This document shows, one piece after another, positions 61,954 through 64,000 of a DNA stretch of 64,000 bases; position 1 is the stretch's first letter; each line of letters begins with the position of its first letter. The stretch is from contig CAWGLN010000001.1 of NCBI GenBank assembly GCA_963823435.1, positions 992,001 through 1,056,000 of the forward strand, written 5' to 3'. Below the pieces are notes generated by a model. It made no database searches, was not told the DNA's origin, and saw nothing but the letters and a program-made list of their open reading frames with translations. The translations under genes were made by a program, and so were the position numbers. This DNA comes from CAKZML01 sp963823435. GTDB taxonomy: Bacteria; Pseudomonadota; Gammaproteobacteria; Steroidobacterales; BM003.

Positions 61954-63373
61954 TCAGGCAGATTGCGGGACAGGCTGGTCCTTGATGGACTCGCCGGAGC
62001 CGATGGTCTTGAACACGTTGTAGGTCATGATGAGCATGCCCACCAGGAACAGCACGCCACCCAGGAGACGTACGCTGTAGAAGGGGTAGGTCTGCTTGAT
62101 GCTTTCCATGAATGAGTAGGTCAGGGTGCCGTCCGCATTTACCGCGCGCCACATCAGACCCTGCATGACGCCGGCCATCCACATGGCGGCGATATACAGC
62201 ACGATGCCGATGGTGGCGATCCAGAAATGTATGTCTATCAAACGGATGCTGTACATCTGCTCCTTGCCCCACAACTTGGGAACCAGTGCGTACAGACAGC
62301 CCATGGATGATCATCGCGACCCAGCCCAGGGCGCCAGAATGCACATGGCCGATGGTCCAGTCGGTGTAGTGCGACAAGGCGTTGACGGTCTTGATGGACA
62401 TCATCGGACCTTCGAAGGTGGACATGCCATAGAAGGACAGGGACACGATCATGAACTTGAGTATCGGATCGGTACGTAATTTATGCCAGGCGCCTGAAAG
62501 CGTCATCATGCCGTTAATCATGCCGCCCCAGGACGGCGCCAGCAGGATCAGCGAAAAGACCATGCCCAGTGACTGGGCCCAGTCGGGCAGGGTGGTGTAA
62601 TGCAGGTGATGTGGACCGGCCCACATATAGATGGAGATCAGGGCCCAGAAGTGAACCACGGAAAGCCGGTAGGAATACACCGGTCGTCCGGCCTGCTTGG
62701 GTACGAAGTAATACATCATGCCCAGGAAGGCGGCGGTCAGGAAAAATCCCACGGCATTGTGTCCGTACCACCATTGCACCATGGCATCGATCACGCCCGG
62801 ATAGGCCGAATAGGACTTGGTGAGGGATATCGGTATGGCGACACTGTTAACGATGTGCAGCACCGCCACGGTGATGATGTAGGCGCCAAAGAACCAGTTG
62901 GCGACATATATATGCTTGATGCGTCGCTTGACGATGGTGCCGAAGAACACGATGCCATAGGACACCCAGACCACCGCGATCAGCAGGTCAATAGGCCATT
63001 CCAGCTCGGCATATTCCTTACCCTGGGTCAGGCCCAGCGGGAGGGTGATGGCTGCCAGGAGAATGATCAGTTGCCAACCCCAGAAGGTAAACGCAGCAAG
63101 CTTTCCCGCGAACAGGCGCACATGACAGGTTCTCTGCACGATGTAGTAGGAGCAGGCAAACAGGGCGCAGCCGCCAAAGGCGAAAATTACCGCATTGGTA
63201 TGCAGCGGGCGGAGTCGCCCATATGACAACCAGGAGATGCCGGCAGTCAGATCCGGCCAACGAAGTTGGGCGGCGATGATAACGCCCATGAGGAAGCCGA
63301 CAATGCCCCACACCACCGTCATGATGGTGAATTGCCGAACGACGGTGTCGTTGTAGGTGTTGGATTTGTCCAT
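61954..63373 (-). CDS. ccoN: cbb3 cytochrome c oxidase catalytic subunit CcoN (frameshifted)
   Basis: About 472 residues. It has ARPLHTNAVIFAF-like PLHTNAVIFAFGG, VVWVSYGIVFFGT, WWYGHNAVGFFLTAAFLG, MWAGPHHLHYTTLPDW with the binuclear-centre His pair, and TIGHVHSGALGWVAMI. One missing or extra base near 62303-62310 shifts the frame; the other frame continues MGCLYALVPKLWGKEQMYS to the end SIKDQPVPQSA. Haem-copper oxidase with high oxygen affinity. First gene of the ccoNOQP-X-GHIS cluster. Confidence 0.95.
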
Positions 63374-63397
63374 GAAAAGTGCCCTGTGCTGGGTATT

Positions 63398-63419
63398 ACC
63401 GACTAACCGGTAAGTCGGT
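63398..63419. promoter_or_regulatory. 22-bp near-perfect palindrome upstream of ccoN
   Basis: The core CCGACTAACCGGTAAGTCGG (63399-63418) is palindromic apart from one mismatched pair, and one more A/T pair extends it on each side. It is about 25 bp from the ccoN ATG. Such ACCGAC...GTCGGT sites are typical of TetR-like regulators. I found no clear FNR box (TTGAT-N4-ATCAA) in the 229 bp between ccoN and the next gene. Confidence 0.5.
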
Positions 63420-63602
63420 GAAATCTATCCTCCGGAGGCCGCAAAACCCCCGCCGATTGCGGTCGAACCAAGCGTGGATAGTAAGGGAATCCCGCCCGTG
63501 AAAGCAGTACGTGATTGTACTCGGCAAGGGAGGGTGATTTCCAGTTCCCGGCAGGCAGGAGAGGCTGTTATTGTGGGAGCCATTCCCAATGGAGAGACTT
63601 CG

Positions 63603-64000
63603 ATGCGGGCCCGGTTGCCAATCATGCGTTTTTTGCCAGTTCTGTTTCTGCTTGGCTTGCTGTCTGCCTGCGCAAGCCGGCCGCAACTGGTTGCGCCCGA
63701 GCTTGAAGCGGCCGGGGTACGCTTGCAGAGCGTCGGCCTGCTGCAACAGCAGTTCCTGCTGACGCTACGGGTATATAACCCGAACATGGTGCCCTTGCCG
63801 ATCGAAGGTATCGAATATCAATTTGAGCTTGGGGGCCGACGTATGGCTGAAGGGGAAACGCCCGTTTCCTTCTCCATCCCGGCGCAGGAGTCACAAGAGT
63901 TTGATGTGCGTCTGCGCACGAATCTGCTGTCGAGCTTGCGTGACCTGCAAGCCTGGCTCTCCGGTTCACCCGGAGATCTGGAATTACAAGCTGTCAGGGT
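63603..64000 (+). CDS. WHy/LEA14-like lipoprotein (cut by the right window edge)
   Basis: A forward ORF from the ATG at 63603 (GGAGA nearby upstream) runs to the window end, giving 132 residues so far. Lipobox LLSAC follows a short signal sequence. Then LEAAGVRLQSVGLLQQQFLL, TLRVYNPNMVPLPIEGIEY and PVSFSIPAQESQEFDV form the water-stress hypersensitivity (LEA type 2) beta-sandwich fold. Outer-membrane lipoproteins of this kind are common in gammaproteobacteria; function unclear. Confidence 0.8.
   Translation, partial: MRARLPIMRFLPVLFLLGLLSACASRPQLVAPELEAAGVRLQSVGLLQQQFLLTLRVYNPNMVPLPIEGIEYQFELGGRRMAEGETPVSFSIPAQESQEFDVRLRTNLLSSLRDLQAWLSGSPGDLELQAVR

Noticed and set aside
1..64000. CRISPR array, transposase, integrase, attachment sites, rRNA or tRNA
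   Set aside because: No regularly spaced repeats, no IS-type inverted-repeat-bounded ORF and no RNA-gene consensus were seen anywhere in the window.

Overview
The window is a stretch of a gammaproteobacterial chromosome, roughly 60% G+C by eye. It contains no tRNA, rRNA, CRISPR array, transposase or phage gene that I could find. The gene content points to a free-living, aerobic to microaerobic, peptide- and fatty-acid-using Gram-negative. It includes TamA/TamB, LptM-like, ExeA/GspB, RND efflux, a Psp system, a complete cbb3 oxidase cluster, FadE, a maleylacetoacetate isomerase, and several peptidases. I cannot assign a genus.

Layout. 1-5.2 kb: the 5' end of polA, a small lipoprotein, a hotdog thioesterase, then a forward run of enoyl-CoA hydratase, maiA, carboxylesterase and a ThDP decarboxylase. 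5.2-14.9 kb: a tightly packed reverse gene chain rraA-nudC-NRDE-S9 peptidase-tamA-tamB. 14.9-16.3 kb: a divergent FlhC-like/FlhD-like pair with no flagellar genes around it, in which the FlhD-like protein looks like a tandem FlhD duplication. 16.3-20.6 kb: YadG/YadH-type ABC exporter, SRAP protein and a FakA-FakB (DAK-DegV) fusion. 20.6-24.8 kb: exeA-gspB, dinB, DUF4399. 24.8-30 kb: DUF4286-DUF3667 membrane protein, fadE, mdh. 30.3-38.1 kb: an apparent envelope-stress island. It has a YtrA-type GntR regulator with a 24-bp near-palindromic operator, a small exported ORF, an ABC transporter, a BON lipoprotein and a DTGSG-repeat DUF4097 protein. These are followed by pspF facing pspA-pspB-pspC-pspC'-pspB' behind a sigma-54 promoter. 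38.2-45.9 kb: pgi, a HAMP-PAS-GGDEF-EAL protein, DoxX, a candidate sigma-54-driven small RNA, a periplasmic protein and gshA. 45.9-54.5 kb: RND permease and adaptor, class IV aminotransferase with sulfotransferase-like partner, isoaspartyl peptidase, M19 dipeptidase and cytochrome c. 54.5-63.4 kb: ccoNOQP-X-GHIS plus a SafE-like gene on the reverse strand. The right edge holds the start of a WHy-domain lipoprotein.

Quality caveat. At least 18 genes that are otherwise strongly conserved are broken by single-base indels, about two dozen in all. Most lie in short homopolymers, and both sides of each break read as the same protein family. The simplest reading is consensus error in the sequence, not mass pseudogenisation. 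I therefore give each such gene one span across both frames and mark the break.

The most interesting items are the divergent FlhC / tandem-FlhD regulator pair (14.9-16.3 kb), the candidate sigma-54-dependent sRNA with a C-rich hairpin loop (43.1-43.25 kb), and the composite YtrA/Toastrack/Psp island (30.3-38.1 kb).
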